Source: Lachnospiraceae bacterium (lineage in GTDB: Bacteria; Bacillota; Clostridia; Lachnospirales; Lachnospiraceae). Taken from it: a stretch of 34,624 nucleotides of DNA. The notes beneath the pieces were generated by a model. That model saw only the letters and a list, made by a program, of their open reading frames with translations. It was not told the DNA's origin and did no database searches. The stretch lies in the NCBI GenBank assembly GCA_017470735.1, contig JAFUYB010000039.1:1-34624 (forward strand), read 5' to 3'. The translations under genes and the position numbers were made by a program. Shown piece by piece: positions 24,658-33,039 of the stretch. Position 1 is the stretch's first letter; each line of letters opens with the position of its first letter.

Positions 24658-26304
24658 ATGACCATTACAAATCTATTTACTATGTTAGGCGGAGTAGGGC
24701 TGTTTTTGTTCGGAATGACTGCCATGTCAAGCGGCCTGCAGAACGCGGCCGGGGACAAGCTTCGCGGGATATTGGAACAGGTCACTTCAAGCAAGATCAA
24801 AGGTGTGCTTCTCGGAATCGGCGTGACCGTGATGATCCAAAGCTCATCGGCGACGGATATGATGGTGATCGGCTTCGTGAACTCCGGACTGATGGAGATC
24901 ACGCAGGCGATCGGCGTGATCATGGGTGCCAATATCGGTACGACCGTGACGGCGCAGATCACGGCGTTTGACCTGTCGGCGTTCGCGCCGGTGCTGCTGT
25001 TTTGCGGCTGCGTGATGGCTCTGTTCATGAAGAAGCAGGTGGTGCGCAACATCGGCAGCATCATCATGGGCTTCGGCATGCTTTTCGTCGGGATCGCGAT
25101 GATCAAGACCGCGATCACGCCGCTGTCACAAAGCCCGCGGTTTATCGCGTTTCTGTCGACATTGGAGAATCCGTTTTTGGCGATCCTGTTCGGCATGGCG
25201 TTTACGGCGCTGCTGCAGAGTTCATCGTCCTCTGTCGTGATTTTCCAAGCGTTCGCGATACAGGGAATGCTGGATTACCATACGGCGGTTTATCTGGTGA
25301 TCGGCGCGGCGATCGGTTCGGTGGCTCCGAATATTTTGGCGAGCCTGACGACGAACCGTAATGGTAAGCGGACGGCGCTTCTGAATCTGCTGTTCAATGT
25401 ATTCCGGGCGATATTCCTGTGCCTGCTGATCAATATTTTTCCGCAGATACTCGACGCGATCCAGGCGCTCTCGCCGAATGATGTCGGACGCCAGGTGGCA
25501 AATACGCATACGATCTTTGCGATCATTGCAGTGGTTGTGATGCTGCCATTCTCGGATTACATTGCCAAGCTGTCCAAGATGCTGATTCCGGAGCTGCCGC
25601 AGGAGACGATCTCCCGGCGCGAGCGCCGGCTGATGTACATGATCGACGCGCAGAACACATTGCCGGCGGTCACGATCCGTCAGGCGATGCTGGAGACAGA
25701 GCGTCTTGGCAAGATTGCGCGGGACAGCCTGCAGGACGCGGTCAACGCGTTTTTTGACAAGGATGAAGAACTGATAGAAAAGGTACACGCCTCAGAGGAG
25801 ATCGTGGATTATCTCTCCAAAGAGATTGCTTCCCGTCTGCTGGCACTGACGGCGACCGAGCTGCCGGAGGCAGACGCGTTCCGCGCGTCGAATCTGACCA
25901 TGATCGTATCGGATTTTGACCGGATCAGCGACCACGCGCACAACATCGTCGGTTTCCTGGACAAGGTGCCTGACCCGAAAAAGGCGTTTTCCAAGCATGC
26001 GAGGCGGGATATGATCTTTCTGGCGGAGCAGACCAACCGGACGATCAATCTCGCGATCGATATTTTCGTCAATGAAAATTTTGACCTGATTCCGGAGGCG
26101 CAGCAGTCGGAGGATCTGGTCAACCAGATCGAAAGTGAGGCGATCGAAAAGCACATCGGCCGCGTGATCAAAGGAAAATGCGACCCGTTGTCCGGGTTGA
26201 TCTATACGGATATGTGCGAGGAGTTTGAGCGGTGCTCGGATCACGGTATGAACATTGCCAAGGCGCTGGTGCCGAGGAAGCTGCTCGAGGACATTGAGGA
26301 GTGA
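24658..26304 (+). CDS. Na/Pi cotransporter family protein with C-terminal PhoU-like domain
   Basis: 548 residues, ATG after GAGGGGAACATT. The N-terminal membrane half (about 1-310) contains the duplicated QSSS signature of NptA-type Na+/phosphate cotransporters (MIQSSSATDM and LLQSSSSSVVIF). The C-terminal half (about 330-545) is an all-helical PhoU-like domain. Members import phosphate with sodium or may regulate phosphate or polyphosphate balance. It lies 31 bases after the chemotaxis receptor gene. The combination is common in Clostridia. Confidence 0.93.
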   Translation: MTITNLFTMLGGVGLFLFGMTAMSSGLQNAAGDKLRGILEQVTSSKIKGVLLGIGVTVMIQSSSATDMMVIGFVNSGLMEITQAIGVIMGANIGTTVTAQITAFDLSAFAPVLLFCGCVMALFMKKQVVRNIGSIIMGFGMLFVGIAMIKTAITPLSQSPRFIAFLSTLENPFLAILFGMAFTALLQSSSSSVVIFQAFAIQGMLDYHTAVYLVIGAAIGSVAPNILASLTTNRNGKRTALLNLLFNVFRAIFLCLLINIFPQILDAIQALSPNDVGRQVANTHTIFAIIAVVVMLPFSDYIAKLSKMLIPELPQETISRRERRLMYMIDAQNTLPAVTIRQAMLETERLGKIARDSLQDAVNAFFDKDEELIEKVHASEEIVDYLSKEIASRLLALTATELPEADAFRASNLTMIVSDFDRISDHAHNIVGFLDKVPDPKKAFSKHARRDMIFLAEQTNRTINLAIDIFVNENFDLIPEAQQSEDLVNQIESEAIEKHIGRVIKGKCDPLSGLIYTDMCEEFERCSDHGMNIAKALVPRKLLEDIEE

Positions 26305-26401
26305 CGGGGTGATCCGCAATGCCCTGATTATCAGCCGGACATAAGATGTATTTGAGGAATATGCACGGAACAGAAATGGTTTTGCTGGAAAGGGTGATGA
26401 G

Positions 26402-26812
26402 ATGAAAAAGGACGACTGCATTTTTTGCAAATTGGCAAACGGTGAGATCCCGACGAATGCGATTTATGAAGATGATGATTTCAAGGTGATACTGGATGCG
26501 GCGCCGGCGACGAGAGGGCACGCGCTGATCCTGCCGAAAGAGCATTTTGACAATCTGTATGAGATTGACGACGCGGTGGCGGCAAAGGTACTGCCGCTGG
26601 CGAAAAACGTTGCGGCGCATATGCAAAAAGCATTGGACTGCGACGGTTTAAATCTCCTGCAGAACAACGGCGAGACGGCGGGACAGACAGTGTTCCATTT
26701 CCATATGCACTTGCTGCCGCGCTATACGGACGATACGCTGAATATGGACTGGGAGCATCTGTCGTTTACGGATGAGGAGATAGGAGAGATTCGGGATTCA
26801 TTGGCGATGTAG
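26402..26812 (+). CDS. HIT family nucleotide-binding hydrolase (Hint-like)
   Basis: 136 residues, ATG after GGAAAGGGTGATGAG. The N-terminal CIFCK (6-10) is the zinc-type Cys pair seen in Hint proteins, and HFHMHLLPR (99-107) is the histidine triad with the catalytic His in its centre. Such enzymes hydrolyse adenosine phosphoramidates and similar AMP conjugates. Full length for the family. It is followed 19 bases later by a small hypothetical gene. Confidence 0.94.
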   Translation: MKKDDCIFCKLANGEIPTNAIYEDDDFKVILDAAPATRGHALILPKEHFDNLYEIDDAVAAKVLPLAKNVAAHMQKALDCDGLNLLQNNGETAGQTVFHFHMHLLPRYTDDTLNMDWEHLSFTDEEIGEIRDSLAM

Positions 26813-26831
26813 GGAAGGAAAAGGTGATATT

Positions 26832-26999
26832 ATGACAAAAGAGGAAATGCAAGCGGAATTGATTGATCGGTTTACAGCTTACCAAAGGATCAAAAAGGAT
26901 AATCAGGGACACGAGAATCCGACATTGGATTATGAAATCAAGGCAACGACAGCGAAACTCTCCGCGCTGGGAGTTAATGTGGAGGATCTGACGCTGTAA
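26832..26999 (+). CDS. Small hypothetical protein, 55 aa (family member B)
   Basis: ATG at 26832 preceded by an AAGGAAAAGGTGAT-type site. The translation starts MTKEEMQAELIDRF and ends GVNVEDLTL. It aligns with the small protein at 4629-4817: LID.F..YQRIK, DY, then AKLSALGV...L.L, with a two-residue difference in the middle. It has no signal peptide or membrane segment and is probably helical. It is likely co-transcribed with the HIT gene and lies 35 bases before the PepSY gene. Function unknown. Codon use resembles its neighbours. Confidence 0.72.
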   Translation: MTKEEMQAELIDRFTAYQRIKKDNQGHENPTLDYEIKATTAKLSALGVNVEDLTL

Positions 27000-27034
27000 G
27001 AGCATATAGGGTTATTTAGGAACAGGAGGAATTT

Positions 27035-27586
27035 ATGAAACAGAAGAAGGTATCGGCAAGGTTGGCGGCATTATTCTTGTCGCTGGCGATGGCGGCAGGG
27101 GTATTTACGGCAGGGGTCACGCCGGCGGAGACGGCAGTTGTTTTGGCGGCATCAAAGATTTCTGAGTCAAAAGCAGAGAAAATTGCGTTGAAAAATGCAA
27201 AGGTTTCGGAGAACAAGGCAAAAGCGCTTTATACGATTGATACATCCAAAAATGGAAAAAGCGCATGGAGAGTTTCGTTTTTTAAGAAAACGGCGGATCG
27301 GAAATATACGCATTATATTTATTTCATCGGCTCGAAGGATGGAAGTATTATCAAGAAAAGCACTAAGGGCGTGACTATAATCCGGCCGACAAGGGCAAAA
27401 GATATTGCGTTGGACGAAGAGGATTATGACCGGGATGATGTGGATGATCTCGATTGTGATCTGGATGAATATGATGATAAATTGGTCTATGATGTCTCAT
27501 TTACGGTCATTGAAGATGACAAGAGTTACGATTATACGATTAATGCCCGCAGTGGGAATGTGATGGATTCTGACGACGATGATTGA
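27035..27586 (+). CDS. Secreted protein with two PepSY-like domains
   Basis: 183 residues, ATG after AACAGGAGGAATTT. A signal peptide covers about residues 1-39 (cleavage near VLAA). Two PepSY-like repeats follow: [15 protein letters not shown]...WRVSFF...GSIIKK (about 43-110) and [10 protein letters not shown]...YDVSFTVI...ARSGNVMD (about 118-180). The second half is very acidic, ending DSDDDD. PepSY domains are thought to inhibit or modulate extracytoplasmic proteases or to sit in envelope sensors. Its end overlaps the next gene by eight bases. Confidence 0.75.
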   Translation: MKQKKVSARLAALFLSLAMAAGVFTAGVTPAETAVVLAASKISESKAEKIALKNAKVSENKAKALYTIDTSKNGKSAWRVSFFKKTADRKYTHYIYFIGSKDGSIIKKSTKGVTIIRPTRAKDIALDEEDYDRDDVDDLDCDLDEYDDKLVYDVSFTVIEDDKSYDYTINARSGNVMDSDDDD

Positions 27587-28349
27587 TTATGCACAGGGCA
27601 GCGGAAGACAATACCATATCGGAGCATATCCGGAGGATATCGGGCGGTATGTGCTGTTGCCCGGAGATCCGAAACGCTGTGAAAAGATCGCGGCGTATCT
27701 GGATGATGCGAAGCAGGTTGCGGACAGCCGCGAGTTTGTGACTTATACGGGCACGCTGGAAGGGGAAAAGGTCAGCGTGACATCGACCGGTATCGGCGGA
27801 CCGTCCGCGGCAATTGCATTGGAAGAATTGGTTCATTGTGGAGCGGACACCTTTATACGGGTCGGCACCTGCGGCGGGATGCAGATAGATGTCGAAAGCG
27901 GGGATATGATCCTTGCGAGCGGAGCCATCCGTATGGAAGGGACATCGCGCGAATACGCGCCAATCGAATATCCGGCTGTGGCGGATCATAAAGTGCTTTA
28001 TTCTCTGATTGAAGCGGCAGAGCATCTTAAGAAGCCCTATCATGTTGGCGTAGTGCAGTGCAAGGATTCGTTTTACGGACAGCATGAACCGGAGAATAAG
28101 CCGGCAGGCTATGAGCTGTTGAACAAATGGGACGCATGGGTAAAATGCGGCGCGCTTGGTTCGGAGATGGAATCCGCGGCGCTGATGATCGTGGCAAGCG
28201 CTTTGCGCGTGCGGATGGGTTCGGCGCTGCTGGTCGTTGCCAATCAGGAGCGTGCCAAGGCAGGCTTGCCCAATCCGCAGGTGCATGATATGACGGATGT
28301 GATCCGGACTGCGGTGGAAGCGGTGCGGGTGCTGATCCGTCAAGGATAA
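27579..28349 (+). CDS. Nucleoside phosphorylase, uridine-phosphorylase-like
   Basis: 256 residues. The ATG at 27579 lies inside the last codons of the PepSY gene; no good ribosome binding site is seen, so coupling to the upstream gene is likely. PNP/UDP phosphorylase landmarks: LLPGDPKRC near residue 24, [25 protein letters not shown], and GSEMESAAL near 190, where Glu binds the ribose. The CKDSFYGQ segment resembles uridine rather than purine phosphorylases. It splits nucleosides with phosphate to free base and ribose-1-phosphate for salvage. Substrate choice is an inference. Confidence 0.85.
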   Translation: MIDYAQGSGRQYHIGAYPEDIGRYVLLPGDPKRCEKIAAYLDDAKQVADSREFVTYTGTLEGEKVSVTSTGIGGPSAAIALEELVHCGADTFIRVGTCGGMQIDVESGDMILASGAIRMEGTSREYAPIEYPAVADHKVLYSLIEAAEHLKKPYHVGVVQCKDSFYGQHEPENKPAGYELLNKWDAWVKCGALGSEMESAALMIVASALRVRMGSALLVVANQERAKAGLPNPQVHDMTDVIRTAVEAVRVLIRQG

Positions 28350-28437
28350 GTGGCGGCTGCAAGGATGCAAAAGGCTGTCGTGGGTTTTGTGGCGGGTGGT
28401 ATCCGAAAATGATTCGTGGGAAAGAAAGGCAGATGTA

Positions 28438-29427
28438 ATGGCAGGAAACTATGACGGGCTTGCCCGTATGCTGGTTTTAAATATCGGCGGCAAGAGCAAT
28501 GTCACTTCTGTGTCTCACTGCGGGACGCGGCTGCATTTTGTGTTAAAGGATGAGGGGCAGGCGAATACGGAGCTGATCCAGTCGCTGGACGGCGTCGTGA
28601 CGGTCCTGCGTGAAAATGGAGAATATCAGATCGTGGTCGGCAACCACGCGCCTGAAGTGTATGAAAGTGTGCTGCGCACCGGGAAAATGGAAGAATTGGG
28701 CGTGTCTTTTGCGGACGGACAGCCGGCTCCGGCTGAGAGCAGGCGGAGCCGTTACGCATGGCTGATCGGACTTTTGGTGTTTGCGATTATTGAAACGGCT
28801 GGAATCACCCTGCTTGGGATTCCGCTTAATGTCGGGACATTTGTGGCGATGGTATTGGGAGCTGTCTGCGGTTCGGTGATCTGCGAGGCTTGGGACCGTC
28901 ATCGCAAAAAGGTCAAATCGGCCGCTGCAAATCGGCAGTCGGATACAGATGCAGATCAGGCACCGGCGATCCGGTCAGAAGTGCTCGGTGCTCCGGTTCA
29001 AGGAAGGATTATTTCTTTGGCTGATTTGTCGGATGAAGCATTTGCGTCCGGCGTGCTTGGAAAAGGGCTTGGGTTTGAGCCGGAGGACGGCAGGCTGTAT
29101 GCGCCATGTGACGGTGAGATCACGACATTTTTCCCGACAGGCCATGCGATCGGGATTCATTCGGACGGCGGCGCGGATATACTGATCCATGTGGGACTTG
29201 GCACGGTCAAGCTGAACGGTCAGGGCTTTGCGCCGAAAAAGCAGCAGGGTGACCGGACAAAAAAAGGCGAGCTGCTGCTGGAATTTGAACCGGGGACGAT
29301 CCGGGAGGCGGGGATGTCCATAGAGACGCCGATGATCATCTCCAATTCGGAAATGTACGCGGATATCGTGCTGACGAAAAAGGCTTCTGCCAAGCAGGGC
29401 GATATGGTGATTGAGACAAAAGTATGA
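28438..29427 (+). CDS. PTS-type IIB-IIA protein lacking the IIC permease domain
   Basis: ATG at 28438 (329 residues); upstream in-frame codons lack a ribosome binding site. Residues 1-85 form a glucose/beta-glucoside-type IIB domain with the phospho-cysteine in SHCGTRLHF (Cys28). A short region (about 105-149) holds only two membrane segments. From about 182 comes a glucose-type IIA domain: GAPVQG, His236 in GHAIGI and the phospho-histidine His251 in LIHVGLGTV. Normal IIBCA permeases of this family are about 600 residues with a IIC of eight or more helices between these domains, and IIC is absent here. It may pass phosphate to another permease or sense PTS state at the membrane. Confidence 0.85.
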   Translation: MAGNYDGLARMLVLNIGGKSNVTSVSHCGTRLHFVLKDEGQANTELIQSLDGVVTVLRENGEYQIVVGNHAPEVYESVLRTGKMEELGVSFADGQPAPAESRRSRYAWLIGLLVFAIIETAGITLLGIPLNVGTFVAMVLGAVCGSVICEAWDRHRKKVKSAAANRQSDTDADQAPAIRSEVLGAPVQGRIISLADLSDEAFASGVLGKGLGFEPEDGRLYAPCDGEITTFFPTGHAIGIHSDGGADILIHVGLGTVKLNGQGFAPKKQQGDRTKKGELLLEFEPGTIREAGMSIETPMIISNSEMYADIVLTKKASAKQGDMVIETKV

Positions 29428-29439
29428 GGTAAAGATATC

Positions 29440-30630
29440 GTGCTGACGGGAAAACATATTTTGCTGGGCGTGACAGGGAGCATTGCGGCGTACAAGATCG
29501 CATCGCTGGCGAGCGCGTTAAAAAAACAGGGCGCGGCAGTCGATGTCATTATGACGAAAAATGCGACCAACTTCATCAACCCGATCACATTTGAGACATT
29601 GACCGGTCAAAAGTGCCTTGTAGATACCTTTGACCGGAATTTTGATTTTTCGGTGGAGCATGTCGCTGTCGCGAAGCAGGCGGATATTGCCCTGGTCGCA
29701 CCGGCATCCGCTAATGTGATCGGCAAGCTCGCGCACGGCATCGCGGATGACATGCTGACGACAACGCTTCTAGCCTGCCGCTGCCCGGTGCTGATCTCAC
29801 CGGCGATGAATACGGCGATGTATGAGAACCGGATCGTGCAGGACAACCTGCGAAAGCTGCGGGATTTCGGCATGCAAATAATTGAGCCTGCGACGGGTTA
29901 TCTGGCATGCGGAGATACCGGAGCCGGAAAGATGCCGGAACCGGAAGAGCTTCTTTCCTACATAATGCATGAGATCGGACATGAAAAGGATCTGGCAGGG
30001 AAAAAGGTGCTGATCACATCCGGGCCGACCCGGGAAGCGATCGACCCGGTGCGGTTTATTTCCAATCATTCCACCGGAAAGATGGGTTATGCGCTCGCGA
30101 AAAACGCGGCGATGCGTGGAGCGGATGTCACATTGGTGTCCGGTCCTGTGGCACTTGCGCCGCCAATGTTTGTGAAGGTCGTGCCGGTGGTTTCTGCGGC
30201 AGAGATGATGACTGCCGTCCAGGAGCGCGCGGATGAGCAGGACATTGTCGTCTGCTGCGCGGCGGTAGCGGATATGCGTCCGAAATCCGTGGCCTCAGAA
30301 AAAATCAAAAAGACCGACATGACCGGGCAGATCGAACTCGAAGCGACGCAGGACATCCTTGGATGGCTCGGCGGACATCGGAGAGACGGACAGGTATTGG
30401 TCGGCTTTTCGATGGAGACCGAAAATATGGTCACGAATTCCAAAGCCAAGCTGGAACGGAAAAATATTGATATGATCGTTGCAAACAATGTTAAAGTGGA
30501 AGGAGCAGGGTTCGGAACAGATACGAATGTGGTGACGATCATCACGCATGAGGACGTCGTCGAGCTGCCGCTGATGGGCAAAGATGAAGTGGCGGAGGAG
30601 ATTTTCGGAAAGGTTTTGAGAGGGCTTTGA
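29440..30630 (+). CDS. coaBC: Bifunctional phosphopantothenoylcysteine decarboxylase / phosphopantothenate-cysteine ligase
   Basis: GTG start at 29440, with GAGGT upstream; 396 residues. The N-terminal CoaC flavoprotein has GVTGSIAAYK, the active-site His in VEHVAVA, PAMNTAMYEN, and ACGDTGAGKMPEP with the catalytic Cys. The C-terminal CoaB ligase starts near 188: SGPTREAIDPVRFISNHST and KMGYALA, then KIKK for CTP handling. It performs two steps of coenzyme A synthesis from phosphopantothenate. Full length for bacterial CoaBC. It is 12 bases after the PTS-like gene. Confidence 0.96.
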   Translation: MLTGKHILLGVTGSIAAYKIASLASALKKQGAAVDVIMTKNATNFINPITFETLTGQKCLVDTFDRNFDFSVEHVAVAKQADIALVAPASANVIGKLAHGIADDMLTTTLLACRCPVLISPAMNTAMYENRIVQDNLRKLRDFGMQIIEPATGYLACGDTGAGKMPEPEELLSYIMHEIGHEKDLAGKKVLITSGPTREAIDPVRFISNHSTGKMGYALAKNAAMRGADVTLVSGPVALAPPMFVKVVPVVSAAEMMTAVQERADEQDIVVCCAAVADMRPKSVASEKIKKTDMTGQIELEATQDILGWLGGHRRDGQVLVGFSMETENMVTNSKAKLERKNIDMIVANNVKVEGAGFGTDTNVVTIITHEDVVELPLMGKDEVAEEIFGKVLRGL

Positions 30631-30654
30631 CACAAGATTTTGTGGCATAATAAT
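30627..30654 (+). promoter_or_regulatory. Possible promoter for the Rpn-type nuclease gene
   Basis: TTGACA (30627-30632) overlapping the coaBC stop codon, 16-base spacer, AATAAT (30649-30654). It lies about 150 bases upstream of the nuclease ATG. The stretch between holds a 24-codon open frame (30674-30748) of doubtful status. Confidence 0.5.
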
Positions 30655-30802
30655 TGACTGTGGAGAGTGATCTATGACAATGCAGGAAAATGCCAATTTG
30701 GTTGATATCTTGGATGCAAGGAGAATGGATTTTGAGAGGTGGCACTGATAGGATTAGTATGTTTTTGCACTATCCAATATTAATGGAAATGGGGTGGTTA
30801 GG

Positions 30803-31684
30803 ATGGCGCAGGATGCAGTCACAAAACATTCAGCAGACAGCAAAGACGAGCAGGTGATGAAGCGTATTATTAAGTCAAGTGTCTTTACTGATCTGTTTGG
30901 AAACTATAAGTATCTGATTGAACTGTACAGGGCGTTACATCCAGAAGATACCACGACAACGGAAAAGGACATCGTAGATGTGACAATAAATAATGTTCTT
31001 ACGGATAATCAATATAACGACCTTGGTTTTCGTATTGGCAATACACTTCTGGTGCTTGTTGAACATCAATCTACATGGTCAGTCAACATAATTATCCGTA
31101 TCATGATGTACCTAATGCAGACCTACAACGAGTATTTCAAGGTACACCATATAGACCTGTACAGCAGCACTAAAGCGGAAGTGCCGAAACCAGAACTCTA
31201 TGTGATATATACAGGAGACAGAAAAAGCCGCCCAGAATATATAACGCTTAAAGATGATTTTTTCAGAGGACAGGAGGTTGCGGTTGATGCAAGGGTTAAA
31301 GTCATTTATGATGGCGCACCGGGCGACATTATCAATCAATATGTTATATTTACTCAGGTATGCAACGAGCAGGTTAAGCTGTATGGCAGGACACAGAGAG
31401 CCATCGAAGAGACGATACGGATATGCAAAGACAAGAATGTGTTGAAAGAATATCTTGAATCAAGGGAAAAGGAGGTTATCAATATTATGGTGGCATTATA
31501 TGATGAACAGGAAGTTATGGACAGATATGTCGAGAGCGAAAAGAGGGAGATAAGTATTCAAACCACAGTTGAAGATTGTCAGTTCTTCGGTCAATCATTG
31601 ACGGATGCGATAGAGCGTGTTGCATCCAAGTTTAATCTTACTCCTGCCATTGCAGAGCAAAAAGTAAAGAGGTATTGGGTGTAA
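30803..31684 (+). CDS. Rpn/PD-(D/E)XK family nuclease (putative transposase family)
   Basis: The ATG at 30803 gives 293 residues; a GTG at 30794 is less likely. The N-terminal half has the Rpn-type nuclease core: SVFTDLFGN, then D of DLGFRIGNTLLVLVEHQS, where EHQ stands for the ExK of PD-(D/E)XK folds. This is followed by YLMQTYNEYF. Family knowledge: Rpn proteins are DNA nucleases that raise recombination and are often annotated as transposase. The C-terminal part is helical and variable. Base use is more A/T-rich than in neighbouring genes (many aat, ata, tat codons), suggesting acquisition. It lies directly before a BspA-like surface gene. Confidence 0.85.
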   Translation: MAQDAVTKHSADSKDEQVMKRIIKSSVFTDLFGNYKYLIELYRALHPEDTTTTEKDIVDVTINNVLTDNQYNDLGFRIGNTLLVLVEHQSTWSVNIIIRIMMYLMQTYNEYFKVHHIDLYSSTKAEVPKPELYVIYTGDRKSRPEYITLKDDFFRGQEVAVDARVKVIYDGAPGDIINQYVIFTQVCNEQVKLYGRTQRAIEETIRICKDKNVLKEYLESREKEVINIMVALYDEQEVMDRYVESEKREISIQTTVEDCQFFGQSLTDAIERVASKFNLTPAIAEQKVKRYWV

Positions 31685-31702
31685 TCAATGATCATTGACA
31701 GT

Positions 31703-31730
31703 AAAAGGGAGCTGTGACGGCTCCTTTTTT
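31703..31730 (+). terminator. Rho-independent terminator of the Rpn-type gene
   Basis: GGAGC (31708-31712) pairs with GCTCC (31720-31724), flanked by AAAA and TTTTTT that extend the stem and supply the U-tract. Starts 19 bases after the stop. Confidence 0.85.
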
Positions 31731-31793
31731 GATGCAAAAACGCCGTTGTTCGTAAAGTTCATAGAATATTTTGGGGTGGAAAAGGCGAAAAAA

Positions 31794-31864
31794 GTGTCAA
31801 GGTTTTTCGTAGTGGAATTGTCTAAAATCACGAGAATAAAGAAAATTGCGAAAAAACTTGACAC
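31794..31864. promoter_or_regulatory. 16-bp inverted repeat upstream of the BspA-like gene
   Basis: GTGTCAAGGTTTTTCG (31794-31809) is the reverse complement of CGAAAAAACTTGACAC (31849-31864) except for one base; the arms are 39 bases apart. The right arm contains the -35 TTGACA of the next gene's promoter. The left arm is also preceded by CGAAAAAA, so it forms a smaller palindrome (31786-31809). Confidence 0.65.
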
Positions 31865-31885
31865 GGGGGGGTTAAGTGATAGTAT
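31858..31885 (+). promoter_or_regulatory. Promoter of the BspA-like gene
   Basis: TTGACA (31858-31863), 16-base spacer containing a run of seven G, then TAGTAT (31880-31885). It lies 64 bases before the ATG. TATGCT at 31883-31888 is an alternative -10 with a 19-base spacer. Confidence 0.65.
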
Positions 31886-31949
31886 GCTTCACGAACGGAG
31901 GGAACCTCACATGTTACTTGTTTAGAGTCGAAAGGAGGAATTAGAAACA

Positions 31950-33017
31950 ATGAAAAAGACAATTGCAAAGATTATGGCAGCAGCTATGGTTCTGTCCGCA
32001 GTACCGGCTGTTGCTCTGCCGACACTGACAGCTAAGGCTGCTGGTTCTGCTGTTACGATTGATGTTGCTCCTAGTGTGGATAGTGGCACAACGGCTACTG
32101 CAGCTAAGGCTACAGCAGTGAACGATACGGCTGAATCTGGTGAAGTGGGTGTTGATACTGGCATAGAGATTGACGCATCCAAGCTTAAAACGAATTATAT
32201 CTTGACTGTTACTGATGGCGATGGCAATACCTATGTAAATAACAACGGTACAGTAACAAATAATGACGGAGCGATTGCTAAGGTTAAGGTAAATGGCAGT
32301 GGAGATGTTGTTTTGGAAGCAAATGATACTGCTGCAGGGAAGAAGAATCTCATCTCCGCAATCAAGGATAATTCTAATACGGTGCAGATTCGAGTGCAGG
32401 ATACAGTTGCTGGTGCTAGTATATTCGCTACTTACAGGATTGGTGGTGTCTATAATACTTCGACTAAGGAGTATGAAGCTGATGTTGCTCCGGATGAGGG
32501 AAGCCTTAACAGTGGTGACATCTATGCGCAGATCAACAGCAGTGCAGAACTGCAGGTTGATGTTCTGAAAGGCGACAACAAAGATTTGGATGATAATGAT
32601 GATGTTCGCGGTGAGACAGTGGATCTGAATCATGTCATCGTCGGTGGCGTTGAGTTTGAAGTTACCAAGATTGGTGCACAGGCTCTGAAGAAGGCTCATA
32701 TGAAGAAGGTCGTTGCTGAGAATGTGAAGCGTGTCGGCAAGGGTGCTTTCCGTAACTGTAAGCAGGTCAAGAAGATCGACCTTCAGGACAGCAACAAGGT
32801 CCGCAAGATCAACAGCAAGGCATTCTATGACTGCAAGAACCTGAACACGATTATCATCGACGGCCGCAATCTGGATACAGTCGGCAAGGACGCTTTCCAT
32901 GGCGTAAAGAAGAACTGCACGGTCAAGATCAAGGCTAAGAAGAGCAAGTACGAGTCTGACAAGAAGATGATCTTGAAGAACGGTGGCAACAAGAACCTGA
33001 AGTTCGTTCGCAAGTAA
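31950..33017 (+). CDS. Secreted BspA-like leucine-rich-repeat surface protein
   Basis: 355 residues, ATG after AAAGGAGGAATTAGAAACA. A signal peptide (cleavage near TAKA, residue 30) leads into a Ser/Thr/Asp-rich region of unknown fold (31-215). The C-terminal part (about 220-340) carries BspA-type LRR_5 repeats: VTKIGAQAL, VKRVGKGAFRNCKQVKKI, VRKINSKAFYDCKNLNTI and LDTVGKDAFHGV. No LPxTG or other anchor is seen, so it is secreted or held non-covalently. Established knowledge: BspA proteins mediate adhesion. Codons (GCT, GTT, AAG, AAC, ATC) differ from the GCG/GCC-rich neighbours and suggest high expression. The last codons equal those at 2-28. Confidence 0.85.
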   Translation: MKKTIAKIMAAAMVLSAVPAVALPTLTAKAAGSAVTIDVAPSVDSGTTATAAKATAVNDTAESGEVGVDTGIEIDASKLKTNYILTVTDGDGNTYVNNNGTVTNNDGAIAKVKVNGSGDVVLEANDTAAGKKNLISAIKDNSNTVQIRVQDTVAGASIFATYRIGGVYNTSTKEYEADVAPDEGSLNSGDIYAQINSSAELQVDVLKGDNKDLDDNDDVRGETVDLNHVIVGGVEFEVTKIGAQALKKAHMKKVVAENVKRVGKGAFRNCKQVKKIDLQDSNKVRKINSKAFYDCKNLNTIIIDGRNLDTVGKDAFHGVKKNCTVKIKAKKSKYESDKKMILKNGGNKNLKFVRK

Positions 33018-33039
33018 TTTCGGGTGAAGAAAACATCGT

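Noticed and set aside
23883..25196. Open frame of 437 codons antisense to the chemotaxis receptor and Na/Pi transporter genes.
   Set aside because: It spans two well-supported genes on the other strand and shows no recognisable domain.
30674..30748. 24-codon frame starting ATGACAATGCAGG with a weak GGAGAG site.
   Set aside because: Too short and unrecognised; it might be a leader or a remnant, but nothing beyond the open frame supports it.
31695..31925. 76-codon frame between the Rpn-type gene and the BspA-like gene.
   Set aside because: It needs a TTG start, runs through the terminator hairpin and the BspA promoter, and has no ribosome binding site.
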